From Enterovibrio calviensis DSM 14347 (GTDB lineage: Bacteria > Pseudomonadota > Gammaproteobacteria > Enterobacterales > Vibrionaceae), in contig NZ_JHZA01000001.1 of NCBI RefSeq assembly GCF_000621165.1, positions 186,001-250,000 on the forward strand: a stretch of 64,000 nt of DNA. The letters are read 5' to 3'. Below are positions 9,206 to 17,779 of this stretch, in pieces (the stretch's first letter is position 1; every line of letters begins with the position of its first letter). The notes beneath the pieces are model-generated. The model was not told the origin of the DNA. It saw only the letters and a list, made by a program, of their open reading frames with translations, and searched no databases. The position numbers were made by a program, and so were the translations under genes.

Positions 9206-10456
9206 CTAGCCTCCTGCTATGTCTGACAACGACCAAGACAGCCAAACCGATGCCGTCCATGTGAAATGACCACCGCCTGCGGGCTGACCATTGTCTGCGT
9301 TGAAATACTCCGCAAAACCGAAATTCGCAATCAGCCCTGCTGTCTGTTGTCTAACCGCTCGCGCTAGCACCACGTGCCCTTGATCTTCCAATCCCCAGCC
9401 GACTAATGCGTTCATCATTGCCCACACAGGGCCGCGCCAATAACGCATCGCGTCATAGTCATCGCCCGCGGGGTCATAACTAGGCACAATGTTGTGGCCA
9501 CTTGCTAGCAGTCGTTCGAGATGCGCAATCATGTCAGGGCTTTCAATGCCGGCATACCAACAAAGAAATGAGGCGTTAGACAAGCTGCCTGCAAATTTCC
9601 CATTACGAAGGTTAACGCTATCAAACGCATCGATTTCCTGGTTCCAAAGCGTCATGCAGCCTTTTTCTAACGCCGCAATCCATGCTTCGATTTCGCTGAC
9701 ATCTTCGCCCAACATGCGCCCAATTTCCGCCAAGTCGCGGTGACCACGCAGCAAGGTAAACGTAAGCGTGGGGTCTGCGACTCTAAACGACGCATTGCGC
9801 GCAATTTCAGCCTCATCCCAATTGGCGTCTCTGCCAAAATAAAGCAGGGAAAGGTAACGGTCATAGTCGAGCTTGGTTGGACGCATAGACGCATCTACGT
9901 GTGAGGTATCACGACGCTGATATTCCCCAACTTTCGAGGTATCAATCGCTTGTGAAGCCTCATCCCAATCTGGCGCATTGTCTCGGCCACTTTCCCAAGG
10001 GTGTGTGCTCGCCACTGCGCCTGATTCGGTGCGGCTTTCCATATACCAGCGATGCCATTTCAACAGCGAAGGATAGAGCGACCGCAGCTTTTGCTCGCCT
10101 AGCTCGGGATCACGCTGATAAATCTTTCGCGCAAAGGTCGCCACCAAAGGCGGCTGGCTAATGCCCGAAGAGGCGATTGGCCCTTTTCCTTGCCACACAT
10201 CTGGCCCGGGGAAATACCCCTCATCAGGCTGATGAAACACAATGTGCGGCACCATGCCGTTGTCCCATTGTGCGGTGAACAAGGTTTCTATTTCCTGCCA
10301 TGCGCGTGGCAGATCAAAGGTAGCAAACCCTAGTGCCGCGAAGGCGCTATCCCAGTTCCACTGGTACGGATACAACCCGGCTGTCGGCACGGTGTAGCCA
10401 CCACGATCATTGTCTTTCAATATATTGATAGCTTGTTGATCTAACGCTTCCATCAT
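9206..10456 (-). CDS. GH63-type alpha-glycosidase, possibly mannosyl/glucosylglycerate hydrolase
   Basis: A 416-residue (alpha/alpha)6-barrel hydrolase without a signal peptide. Numbered from the ATG at 10456 (chosen for AGGGA 4 bases upstream), it shows YQWNWDSAF (about 31-39), [14 protein letters not shown] (about 152-165) holding the presumed acid aspartate, YWRGPVW (339-345) and [10 protein letters not shown] (about 381-390) holding the presumed base glutamate. This pattern is shared by GH63 and related trehalase-like enzymes, including mannosylglycerate and glucosylglycerate hydrolases. Sitting between permease and ATPase genes, it should cleave the imported glycoside inside the cell. 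The exact substrate is inferred, not seen. Confidence 0.8.
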   Translation of the reverse strand: MMEALDQQAINILKDNDRGGYTVPTAGLYPYQWNWDSAFAALGFATFDLPRAWQEIETLFTAQWDNGMVPHIVFHQPDEGYFPGPDVWQGKGPIASSGISQPPLVATFARKIYQRDPELGEQKLRSLYPSLLKWHRWYMESRTESGAVASTHPWESGRDNAPDWDEASQAIDTSKVGEYQRRDTSHVDASMRPTKLDYDRYLSLLYFGRDANWDEAEIARNASFRVADPTLTFTLLRGHRDLAEIGRMLGEDVSEIEAWIAALEKGCMTLWNQEIDAFDSVNLRNGKFAGSLSNASFLCWYAGIESPDMIAHLERLLASGHNIVPSYDPAGDDYDAMRYWRGPVWAMMNALVGWGLEDQGHVVLARAVRQQTAGLIANFGFAEYFNADNGQPAGGGHFTWTASVWLSWSLSDIAGG

Positions 10457-10507
10457 CGGTTCCCTAAACTGTTTTCTGTCCAAATCTTCATTGATCTTTT
10501 CACGTGG

Positions 10508-11752
10508 CTACTTCACCGACCCTGCGGTAAGTCCCTTCACCATAAAGCGCTCTAGTCCGAGGAAAATAAGCATGATCGGCACCGTCGCAATCACTGCACC
10601 GGCCATCAAATGCTGCCGTGGGATCTCAGAACTGTTGAGCATGGCAACCCCTCGAGTCAGGGTGAATTTCGATGGGTCATCTAATAACATGAATGCCAAT
10701 AGGAATTCATTCCACGCAATCATGAACACGTATAGCGAAACCGACGCCATGGCTGGCAAACTCAGTGGCAGGGTGATTTTCCAGATCACTTTGAGTCGCG
10801 ACAATCCATCCATCAGCCCGGCTTCTTCTATCTCTGCGGGCAAACCACGGAAATAGCCTTGCAGCATATAAAGGGCGACAGGAATGGTGGTGACGGGATA
10901 GATGAGCAAAATCCCGAACAAGGAATTTCTCAACCCCAGCATGCTAAAACCAATGTATATCGGCAGCGCGAGAACGATCATCGGCACCATATAAATCAGC
11001 AAGATTGAGCGCGACATGGCCGCCTGACCACGAAAACGTAATCGCGCTACGGCGTACGCACCTGGCACACTGAACAGCAAGGTGACAAACACGGTCGCGA
11101 CCGACACGCTAAATGAGGTCAGCAAATATTCGCCAAAATTAAACTGCTCGAACAGCTCAATGTAAGAGCGGAACAAGCCCAGCCCTTTGTCCAAATCCAA
11201 ACTGAAATCGAGGGGGTTGGCGAGCAACGCTTGTTGGCTTTTTAGGCTCGTCATCACCATCACGTAAAACGGTATCGCCACGATAATGATGAAAAACAAA
11301 TACCCAAACCAATAGAAGAAGTTAATGATCGCGCCTTCAAATTCATGGCGATCCAGCCAACCTTTCGGCGCATCCACCAGCATGCGCGACAGCGGCCAGA
11401 CGGTGAACAACGCCATGACAACCAAGGCGACGGCTTGCGATATCGTATCGATTTGTAGCGAGAGCGAAAATGGCTCTAAGCCCGTCATTACAAGGAATAA
11501 CAGCAAGAATACCGTCGTGCCACTGACCACAAGCGCCGTGCCTTCTAAGCGTTGTTGCATGCGCAGCACATACACCGCGGAAACCGCACCCGCAATCAAA
11601 GACGCTAACATCACAGGTGCTACGGCGGCCCCTGTCATCAGTGCCAATGCTACCGTGACAGTCACTGCGGAGCTTGCACCCCACAGCGCACCAATTGCCG
11701 CACACACAAAATCGGATTGTCGGTACCAAATCTGATCGGAAGTCGTTTTCAT
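10508..11752 (-). CDS. Sugar ABC permease, MalG-like, with extra N-terminal membrane region
   Basis: The start at 11752 gives MKTTSDQIWYRQ and has GAGGGG just upstream; it overlaps the preceding permease stop by 4 bp (ATGA). The 414-residue protein is much longer than the usual 280 or so. Residues about 12-130 carry about four extra hydrophobic helices with no transporter signature. The MalG-like binding-protein-dependent permease domain follows (about 140-414), with the EAA loop ELEEAG-like sequence EIEEAGLMDGLSRLKVIWKI. It forms the channel with the next-door MalF-like subunit. The extra N-terminal domain is unusual; its role is unknown. Confidence 0.9.
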   Translation of the reverse strand: MKTTSDQIWYRQSDFVCAAIGALWGASSAVTVTVALALMTGAAVAPVMLASLIAGAVSAVYVLRMQQRLEGTALVVSGTTVFLLLFLVMTGLEPFSLSLQIDTISQAVALVVMALFTVWPLSRMLVDAPKGWLDRHEFEGAIINFFYWFGYLFFIIIVAIPFYVMVMTSLKSQQALLANPLDFSLDLDKGLGLFRSYIELFEQFNFGEYLLTSFSVSVATVFVTLLFSVPGAYAVARLRFRGQAAMSRSILLIYMVPMIVLALPIYIGFSMLGLRNSLFGILLIYPVTTIPVALYMLQGYFRGLPAEIEEAGLMDGLSRLKVIWKITLPLSLPAMASVSLYVFMIAWNEFLLAFMLLDDPSKFTLTRGVAMLNSSEIPRQHLMAGAVIATVPIMLIFLGLERFMVKGLTAGSVK

Positions 11753-13011
11753 AACCCCTCCTCCCTGCTGACATATCGGAAAAACAAGAACGAGAAGATC
11801 AACAAGCACGCGAAGATCACCACAGCAACGGCCGCGCCCGCACCAATGTTCGACAAGGCGAATGCCTGTTCGTATACATTCACTGTGAGTGTCCGTGTGC
11901 CTGCGTTACCGCCAGTGAGAAGGAAAATGTCGTCAAATTTGTTGAACGTCCAGATAAAGCGCAGCAAGAACAGAACGGACAAGATGCCCAGTAGCTGCGG
12001 AATCGAGAGATACCAGAACTGCTGAAAAGGTGATGCTCCATCCATACGCGCGGCTTCATACATGTCCGCATCAATAGATTGCATTCGCGCCAAAATGAAC
12101 AAGAACGAAAGGGGGAAATAGCGCCAAATTTCAAACACAGTCACGCTGATCAAGGCCAGAGGCTTCTCACCAAAGAAATTGATCGGGGATTCAATCGCGC
12201 CCATTTGAATGAGCAGTGCATTGGCTGAACCGGAAAATGGATCGAACAATGTCACCCACGTAAAGGCAACGGCAATGACAGGCGCAACATACGGGAACAG
12301 CATTAATCCGCGGATGATGCCTTGTCCTTTAAACGTTTTGTTCAGCAAGAGCGCCGCCATCATGCCCACCACGAGCGCACCGACGGTGCCAAACACGGTG
12401 TAAAAGATGGTCACCCACAGCACTTCTCCAAACTCGTCGCTATCAAACACTTTGGCGAAGTTTTCGGTGGTAAAATTGGCATTGAAGAGATCTGAGCTGC
12501 TGACGCCCGTCATTTCTGCAGGGTAATCACGCATCCCAACAGGGTTAGCAAGGTACGCTGCTTCTACCACAACCGGTATTTGAAGCCTCTTTTTGTAGCC
12601 TGGTTCCCAGTCACCCAAATCACAATTGATTTCGCGCCCGCTGAGCGTGCAGTTTTCTGGCACAGACTGAACGGCTAGCCCTTCAGGCAGCACGTCTTTC
12701 AGCGTCACCTCTGTAATCGGCTTTTCTTTCGATCGGTTCGTTAAACGGTATTCAATGAGAATGTCATCGCCGACAGCTTTCGCTTTGCCTCGAAAACGTT
12801 CATAAACGTTGGGCTCTACCGCACGTAAATCTGAGAGTTGAATGGGTTTCACACTGATCCAGAAAATGGCCAGCAATGGCAGCAGTACCACCAATGCCAC
12901 AGAGATCAGAGTGGGAGACAAAAGGCCCCATGCAAGCCGCGTTTCGCGCCGTTGCAGTGGCCCTACCCCTTTCGGCGGTTGAGGCTGAGTATTGTAAGAT
13001 TGTTCGCTCAT
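11749..13011 (-). CDS. Sugar ABC permease, MalF-like, with periplasmic Ig-like insert
   Basis: A 420-residue permease. After a cytoplasmic start and helix 1 (about 32-52) there is a roughly 130-residue extracytoplasmic segment. Its sequence (ILIEYRLTNRSKEKPITEVT, VLPEGLAVQSVPENCTLSGR) resembles DUF11-type or other Ig-like beta-sandwich domains. The remaining helices form the MalF-like permease with EAA-loop sequence YEAARMDGASPFQQFW. Such inserts in MalF contact the binding protein, so this one may help dock the cognate binding protein. It is translationally coupled to the second permease by an ATGA overlap. Confidence 0.9.
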   Translation of the reverse strand: MSEQSYNTQPQPPKGVGPLQRRETRLAWGLLSPTLISVALVVLLPLLAIFWISVKPIQLSDLRAVEPNVYERFRGKAKAVGDDILIEYRLTNRSKEKPITEVTLKDVLPEGLAVQSVPENCTLSGREINCDLGDWEPGYKKRLQIPVVVEAAYLANPVGMRDYPAEMTGVSSSDLFNANFTTENFAKVFDSDEFGEVLWVTIFYTVFGTVGALVVGMMAALLLNKTFKGQGIIRGLMLFPYVAPVIAVAFTWVTLFDPFSGSANALLIQMGAIESPINFFGEKPLALISVTVFEIWRYFPLSFLFILARMQSIDADMYEAARMDGASPFQQFWYLSIPQLLGILSVLFLLRFIWTFNKFDDIFLLTGGNAGTRTLTVNVYEQAFALSNIGAGAAVAVVIFACLLIFSFLFFRYVSREEGL

Positions 13012-13039
13012 CCCAATTCCTTGGATAATATCTGCCCGT

Positions 13040-13063
13040 CAGGAGCGGAAATATCCGCTCCTG
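13040..13063 (-). other. Perfect hairpin between binding-protein and permease genes
   Basis: Arms CAGGAGCGGA and TCCGCTCCTG (10 bp, no mismatch) enclose the loop AATA. It lies in the 70-bp gap after the binding-protein gene, with no T-run. Its place fits a 3'-end-stabilising or attenuating hairpin that raises binding protein over permease levels, as known for malE-malF. Confidence 0.7.
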
Positions 13064-13081
13064 TGTTAAGGCAAAATAACG

Positions 13082-14443
13082 CTATTGGATTTCAGCTAAC
13101 GCTTTATTCATCGCATCGACAGTGCTGGATGCGTCACGTTTGCCGTCTATGTATTCACGTACCAGACGATTGATGGATTGGCTGTTGATCACGCGAGATG
13201 CCAGCGCCAATTGGCCTTCTGCCACACCCCAACGTTGTGCATTGTTCAAACCCGACACGATTTCGTCGATCATCTCTGCTTCGTACAGCTCAGAGAGTGG
13301 TGCTTTGCGGTCAACGCCCACAGGCAGTTTTGACCACGCTTCGGTATATAACGTCGGGTTGTTTTCATCACCACGTCGAACAGGGAATTTACCTTCAGGG
13401 GCAATGGCCAAGGTGTTGGTGTAGCCGTCGCTCATTGAATAGCGAACAAACGCCATGGCGTTATCAATATCCGCGTCCGTGGTGATACCGAAATAACGCA
13501 CATCGCCCCACGCGGCGCCTTCTGGGTTAGACGGGCCGGAGAAACGCGTCACGATACCGGTTTTAGACGCCAACTCAGGGCTGGTTGGATCGTCATTGAT
13601 GGTTGGTGGCGCACTGTCTCGCAAGCCTGCTAGCTCATCAAGAATGAAGGGAGACCAAATGATCATGGCTGCCTTGCCTGCGAAATACAGTTCACGCGAT
13701 TGCTTCCAATACAACTCCCCATCCGGTGAGGCATTGGCAATTGCTTTGTAGAAATCGAGCACTTCTGTGGTCTTTTTCTTATCCAGTGCTTGGATACCCT
13801 CTTTGTTAACCGGAGACACACCATTAGCGAGGAAAACATGCTCTAGCACTTGGCTCATGAAGTTTTCATCCACTTTGGTTGCTGCCACAAAACCAAACAT
13901 TTCTGGCGGGTTGTGTAGCGCTTTCAGCGCCGCAACGACATTCTTAAATGAATCTGGCGCAGCAAGTTTCTTCTCGTCGAATAAGTCTTTTCGGTACACA
14001 ATCATTTGTGTCCAACCATCGACGGGCACCGCCGCGTAACCATCTGGCACCGTGGCCATTTGCAGTGCGCCAGAAGCAAAGGTGTCATCCCCTAGCTCTT
14101 CCACTACTTCGGTGGCAGCATCAGCGTCGAGAATCCCAGCTTCACTCCACGGCAAGGTATATTGCAGCGGGTGATAAATCACATCAGGCAAATCACCGGC
14201 AGAGAAGGCTGCCGTAGCACGTGTGCCAAGGTCGCTTTCCGTTACAGGAATGACTTCCACTTTGGTGCCAGTGAGTTTTTCAAAATCCTTTGCCATGTCT
14301 TTTTGGCGCTCAAGCCGCTCAGGTTGCTCCTCTGTTGTCCAGAATCTAAACGTGTCGGCCGCATAAGCGGATGAAGCACCAAACATCGCTGACAACACAA
14401 TACCTGCCAACCAACGACGCTTGCCTGCTTGCTGATTATTCAT
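13082..14443 (-). CDS. Periplasmic sugar-binding protein of the ABC transporter
   Basis: A 453-residue family 1 extracellular solute-binding protein. The signal peptide ends near residue 28 (GASSAYA followed by ADTFRFWT). The mature fold shows typical CUT1 features: EKLTGTKVEVIPV, FSAGDLPDVIYHPLQY, and YFAGKAAMIIWSPFI in the second lobe. It captures the substrate in the periplasm and delivers it to the two permeases. A strong ribosome site (AAAGGAG) precedes the ATG. It follows the LacI gene by 30 bp in the same direction. Confidence 0.93.
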   Translation of the reverse strand: MNNQQAGKRRWLAGIVLSAMFGASSAYAADTFRFWTTEEQPERLERQKDMAKDFEKLTGTKVEVIPVTESDLGTRATAAFSAGDLPDVIYHPLQYTLPWSEAGILDADAATEVVEELGDDTFASGALQMATVPDGYAAVPVDGWTQMIVYRKDLFDEKKLAAPDSFKNVVAALKALHNPPEMFGFVAATKVDENFMSQVLEHVFLANGVSPVNKEGIQALDKKKTTEVLDFYKAIANASPDGELYWKQSRELYFAGKAAMIIWSPFILDELAGLRDSAPPTINDDPTSPELASKTGIVTRFSGPSNPEGAAWGDVRYFGITTDADIDNAMAFVRYSMSDGYTNTLAIAPEGKFPVRRGDENNPTLYTEAWSKLPVGVDRKAPLSELYEAEMIDEIVSGLNNAQRWGVAEGQLALASRVINSQSINRLVREYIDGKRDASSTVDAMNKALAEIQ

Positions 14444-14473
14444 GGTTTTCTCCTTTTAGTGCGTCACTACTTC

Positions 14474-15574
14474 CTACACTGACGACGTGTCAGTACTGAC
14501 GCTCTCATGATCATCACGATGACAATGAGAACGTCGTTGCATCAGTTGGGCATCCATGAGTTCACGCAACGCTTCGGGTTGCTCGCCGTTAATTTGTCGC
14601 AATAGCAACGACGCCAATTGTTCTCCTGATAGCCGCATATCAACGGAAAACGTGGTAAGTGGCGGAGAAGCAAACTCACTTTCTGGCAGTCCGTCATAGC
14701 CAATCACGGCCAAATCAGACCCAATTTCTAATCCTTTGTCCGCTGCCGCTCGGTAGACACCCAGCGCAGCAATATCCAGTGCACACACAATCGCGGTAGG
14801 CGGTTGCGGCAACCCAAGCAGCTTCGCACCCAGTCGCTGACCCGCAGCTTTGGTGATCCCGCCAGATACGATGAGCGCTTCATCAATGTCTAGCCCAGCC
14901 TGCGTGATCCCATCTCGGTAGCCCTGCTCACGAAGATGGCTATAGTTGTATTCTTTGCCGCCATTGATGAATGCGATGCGGCGATGTCCCTTGTTCGCCA
15001 GCAGGCTGACAGATGCCTGCATGGCTGACTCGCCACGAATATCGAAATTGCTCACACCGGACATATCAGCGGTACGACCAAAAATCACAAACGGCACCTT
15101 GGCCGCTTTGAGTAGATGAACACGCCCATCATCCACTCGGCTTCTGGGCAAAATAAAGCCATCCACTTTGTGCTCCGCAATCAATCGCGACAGCGTCGAT
15201 AGTTCGTCATCTTCACTGTTGGCAGTTGCCACCGTCAGCGTCCAATTTTGACGGCTAACTGCACGGCTTATCCCATCAATAAAGTTAGTCAAAAATGGAC
15301 GGTGGGCGTTGTCGTTACCCAAATTAAGCACGAGGCCAATCGCTCTGACCTGTCCCGTTTTTATCGCCTGCGCATAGCTCAGCGCCCGATAGCCAATTTC
15401 CTCAGCTTTCGCTCTGACGCGTTGCTTCGTCACAGGTGAAATGTCGGGATAATCATTCAGCGCTCGAGAAACCGTGCCTTTGCTCAACCCCAAGGCACGC
15501 GACAGATCATTAATCGTCGGACGTTTATCTCGTTGTGATTTGGTCACACTCTTGGCGCGAAGACTGAATGTCAT
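14474..15574 (-). CDS. LacI family repressor of the glycoside operon
   Basis: A 366-residue regulator. The LacI helix-turn-helix is at about residues 19-65 (TINDLSRALGLSKGTVSRAL followed by NDYPDISPVTKQRV), followed by a periplasmic-binding-protein-like ligand domain (IGLVLNLGNDN, DGFILPRSRVDD, GHRRIAFINGG, AVIGYDGLPESEFASPPLTT). It is the first gene of the operon it presumably controls and lies directly behind a perfect LacI-type palindrome at 15617-15630, implying autoregulation. The inducer is probably the imported glycoside or a product. AglR-type regulators of alpha-glucoside operons show the same arrangement. Confidence 0.92.
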   Translation of the reverse strand: MTFSLRAKSVTKSQRDKRPTINDLSRALGLSKGTVSRALNDYPDISPVTKQRVRAKAEEIGYRALSYAQAIKTGQVRAIGLVLNLGNDNAHRPFLTNFIDGISRAVSRQNWTLTVATANSEDDELSTLSRLIAEHKVDGFILPRSRVDDGRVHLLKAAKVPFVIFGRTADMSGVSNFDIRGESAMQASVSLLANKGHRRIAFINGGKEYNYSHLREQGYRDGITQAGLDIDEALIVSGGITKAAGQRLGAKLLGLPQPPTAIVCALDIAALGVYRAAADKGLEIGSDLAVIGYDGLPESEFASPPLTTFSVDMRLSGEQLASLLLRQINGEQPEALRELMDAQLMQRRSHCHRDDHESVSTDTSSV

Positions 15575-15616
15575 TGGTCACTCACTTTTTGCATCATTCT
15601 TTTAAAAACTATTTAA

Positions 15617-15630
15617 CGAAACCGGTTTCG
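15617..15630. promoter_or_regulatory. LacI-family operator palindrome
   Basis: The 14-bp perfect palindrome CGAAACCGGTTTCG lies 43 bp upstream of the LacI gene start. A central CG pair within an A/T-flanked dyad is the standard form for LacI/GalR operators. Only one copy was noticed in this operon. Confidence 0.8.
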
Positions 15631-15790
15631 GCAAATAATGAATGCATCAATAGTGAGAAAAAAATGCCCCCATAAGCGAACCGACCGAAGGGGGGTTGAT
15701 ATCGAATACCTTAAAGTTGTTTAGGCATCGTCGATAAGAACGAGGAATAAGAAGGAAGGGTTGGAAAGTGAAATAAGGAGAGGAGGAAAC

Positions 15791-15815
15791 AAAAAAGACC
15801 AGCTATTTGCTGGCC
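15791..15815 (-). terminator. Terminator after the HTH-2TM gene
   Basis: On the minus strand the near-perfect stem GGCCAGC/GCTGGTC with a 5-base loop is followed by TTTTTT. It lies 31 bp past the stop at 15846. Confidence 0.75.
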
Positions 15816-15845
15816 TTCGCATTTTAGAGAGGGAACGTTAATCGG

Positions 15846-16319
15846 CTACAACTTGCGTCCCAGTCGCTTCTCAACCTGCTTCTTTTCCCATTCGGGGCCA
15901 AAGAAATTGAACACTTCAAACGCACTTAAACCATGGGAAGCAATACCAATACCCCAACCAAGTGCAGGCCACCATGCCCAAATATACTCAGGGCTGGTCA
16001 TGTAGTTCAAAATAAACAGCCCAGTAATCACCGAGGCATAAGTGATCAGGTGCGAATAGAAACCTTTGATTTCTCGAACCTGGTTGAGGATACGTGTTTC
16101 TTCTTCCGTAATTTTAATATCTTGGGTCATGTCGGGCTCCGGGAGTTTTTGAAGATCAGAGACTTGAAGTTCAAAGACAGCAGCCAAAGATTTCAGTGAT
16201 TCCAACCCCGGTTTATCACCGCGCTCAATTCTCTGAATAGTGCGAACGCTTAATCCGCTCATTTCAGAAAGTTGTTCTTGAGACCAACCGCGCTGTAACC
16301 TAAGTTTCCTGATAATCAT
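15846..16319 (-). CDS. XRE-type HTH protein with 2TM domain
   Basis: A 157-residue protein. Residues about 3-58 form an XRE/Cro helix-turn-helix (RLQRGWSQEQLSEMSGLSVR, RTIQRIERG). After a linker, residues about 80-150 form a two-transmembrane-helix '2TM' domain with FYSHLITYASVITGLFILNY and AWWPALGWGIGIASHGLSAF, ending in WEKKQVEKRLG. HTH-2TM proteins are widespread but uncharacterised; a membrane-tethered regulator is a reasonable reading. AGGATTGA lies upstream of the ATG. It is transcribed alone, ending at the hairpin near 15.8 kb. Confidence 0.85.
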   Translation of the reverse strand: MIIRKLRLQRGWSQEQLSEMSGLSVRTIQRIERGDKPGLESLKSLAAVFELQVSDLQKLPEPDMTQDIKITEEETRILNQVREIKGFYSHLITYASVITGLFILNYMTSPEYIWAWWPALGWGIGIASHGLSAFEVFNFFGPEWEKKQVEKRLGRKL

Positions 16320-16491
16320 TGTTCAATCCTTTGTGCTGTGTGCCCTTTAAAACTACCGAAAAATGACCAGATGCGAGAACGACACCAGCCCGACACCAAC
16401 ATGACAATCTATTAAAAACAACATGTTAAAACGAAAATAAGCATACGCAACATTGGGCGACAACCTTGCGACTCAAACCCGACAAGACCCG

Positions 16492-17013
16492 CTACGCGGG
16501 TGACGGGATCTCAGTACGCACCACACTCGCCATTGGTACAGGTACCATAACAGAGCGTCCAAGTTGACCCACTTCCATCGCAATAGGTCGCGCGCCTTCA
16601 CCATCAACCAAGGTTCCGGTCATGCCTTGGAGCGAACCATTAATCACTGCCACCGTCGAGCCACTAATAAGATTATTCGCCAATGACGTGACATCATCAT
16701 AGTGATACAGAATCGTTTTAATTTTCACGATGTGAGTTTCAGGAATAGCAGCGAGGTAATTGCCATTTCTGATCAAATGCGAGAAACCTGGTGCGAGTTT
16801 CACCTGTTGCAAACCTTCAGGTAACGTACGTACAAAAACATGAGATTTAAACAAAGGTTCATACGTGGTTTTAGTTTTAATGCCCACCATGGTTCTAATA
16901 GCTCGGCGCGGCAAATAAACGTCATACCCTTTAGCTGACAAATGATCGAACAGAATATTCTCCGAATGATCATGGGTATAAACTGCATACCAACGATAGT
17001 AATGCAATGCCAT
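16492..17013 (-). CDS. Orphan NusG/RfaH-family transcription antiterminator
   Basis: A 173-residue NusG paralog. The N-terminal NGN domain (about 6-105) begins with WYAVYTHDHSENILFDHLSA and contains VYLPRRAIRT, LFKSHVFVRTL and GFSHLIRNG. The C-terminal KOW domain (about 118-170) contains SGSTVAVINGSLQGMTGTLV. This matches the UpxY/RfaH-like group that bind RNA polymerase and help it read through long operons, usually capsule or polysaccharide clusters. No such cluster is adjacent, and no ops element was noticed near it, so its target lies elsewhere or the gene is relocated. AGGAG lies close to the ATG. A small GACCCGC/GCGGGT hairpin overlaps its stop codon. Confidence 0.85.
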   Translation of the reverse strand: MALHYYRWYAVYTHDHSENILFDHLSAKGYDVYLPRRAIRTMVGIKTKTTYEPLFKSHVFVRTLPEGLQQVKLAPGFSHLIRNGNYLAAIPETHIVKIKTILYHYDDVTSLANNLISGSTVAVINGSLQGMTGTLVDGEGARPIAMEVGQLGRSVMVPVPMASVVRTEIPSPA

Positions 17014-17378
17014 CTCTCCTAACTTTCAACGTATTGAAACGGCCTTCAAAGGCCCAAAAAGTAAAAATAAATTTGTCTGAGTGAAATCAAGCCAACGGCG
17101 TCGCGGCTTGTTTTACGGTTCAAGAAGTCTCGTTGCGCGGAATGATCGTCATTCGCGAACGACGAAACCAATAATGGGCGCGATATTATCGCTAGTTACT
17201 CACTGATGAAAGCAAATTAGCATGTTGGTGATAGAAGGGCTTTTAAGTGCGTCAAAGTCTTGGCGGATAGTATGTCCACTGAGGGAACAATGCGGCAGTG
17301 TTCACGTGAATAGGCTTTATCACGCAGTCATCAGTCGTTTGTATTATTCAGGGTTTTGTACCATTTCAATACGCAGAT
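17014..17378. other. Intergenic region with an inverted repeat
   Basis: No gene was seen. A perfect 15-bp dyad GAATGA-TCG-TCATTC at 17140-17154 lies about 125 bp upstream of the NusG-like gene and could be an operator. The rest holds the promoter of that gene and the end of the fosA unit. Confidence 0.4.
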
Positions 17379-17777
17379 TCAAAGCCAGATAAGTCCTTCA
17401 TAGGGTTTCTTTTTCAAGCTTTTAAGTCTTTGCGACAGGCCGCCCGTATGCACTTCAAGCTTATGCCCATCAGGGTCAAGAATGTAGATAGAACGCCCTT
17501 CACTTCGGTTGTCTTTCCATTCTTTAACTCCCGATGCTCTAAGCTTGTCAGCCATTACATCAAACGCTTGCTCATCAATATCAAGCGCAAGGTGTGTGTA
17601 GTCACTTTTATCACAAGGCTCGTCAACCGACAGGCAAAGCCAAAAATCGCCAAGGGTCAAATATGCGCCAGTGTTCCAACGGACATGTCCGGTAAAACCG
17701 AGATGCCCAATATAAAATTTCAGCGAAGCATCCAGGTTCGAAACCGCCAGAGTGACGTGATTAATTCCGCGCAGCAT
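17379..17777 (-). CDS. fosA: FosA fosfomycin-inactivating glutathione transferase
   Basis: A 132-residue metalloenzyme of the glyoxalase (VOC) superfamily that adds glutathione to fosfomycin. Sequence and length match FosA throughout: LRGINHVTLAVSNLDAS at the start and NRSEGRSIYILDPDGHKLEV later. All residues expected for the FosA active site are present: metal ligands His7, His62 and Glu108, and substrate residues Thr9, Lys88, Ser92, Ser96, Tyr98 and Arg117. It starts 2 bp after the GNAT gene stop, so the two are one transcript. No mobile-element signature flanks it, suggesting an intrinsic chromosomal gene. Confidence 0.92.
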   Translation of the reverse strand: MLRGINHVTLAVSNLDASLKFYIGHLGFTGHVRWNTGAYLTLGDFWLCLSVDEPCDKSDYTHLALDIDEQAFDVMADKLRASGVKEWKDNRSEGRSIYILDPDGHKLEVHTGGLSQRLKSLKKKPYEGLIWL

Positions 17778-17779
17778 GG

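Larger units (their letters stand above)
15575..15845. other. Promoter region of the LacI-led operon
   Basis: This 271-bp region holds the LacI operator and, at its right end, the terminator of the neighbouring HTH gene. No gene was seen. Confidence 0.5.

Noticed and set aside
16300-17400. ops/JUMPstart element near the NusG-like gene
   Set aside because: No GGCGGTAG-type sequence was noticed there.
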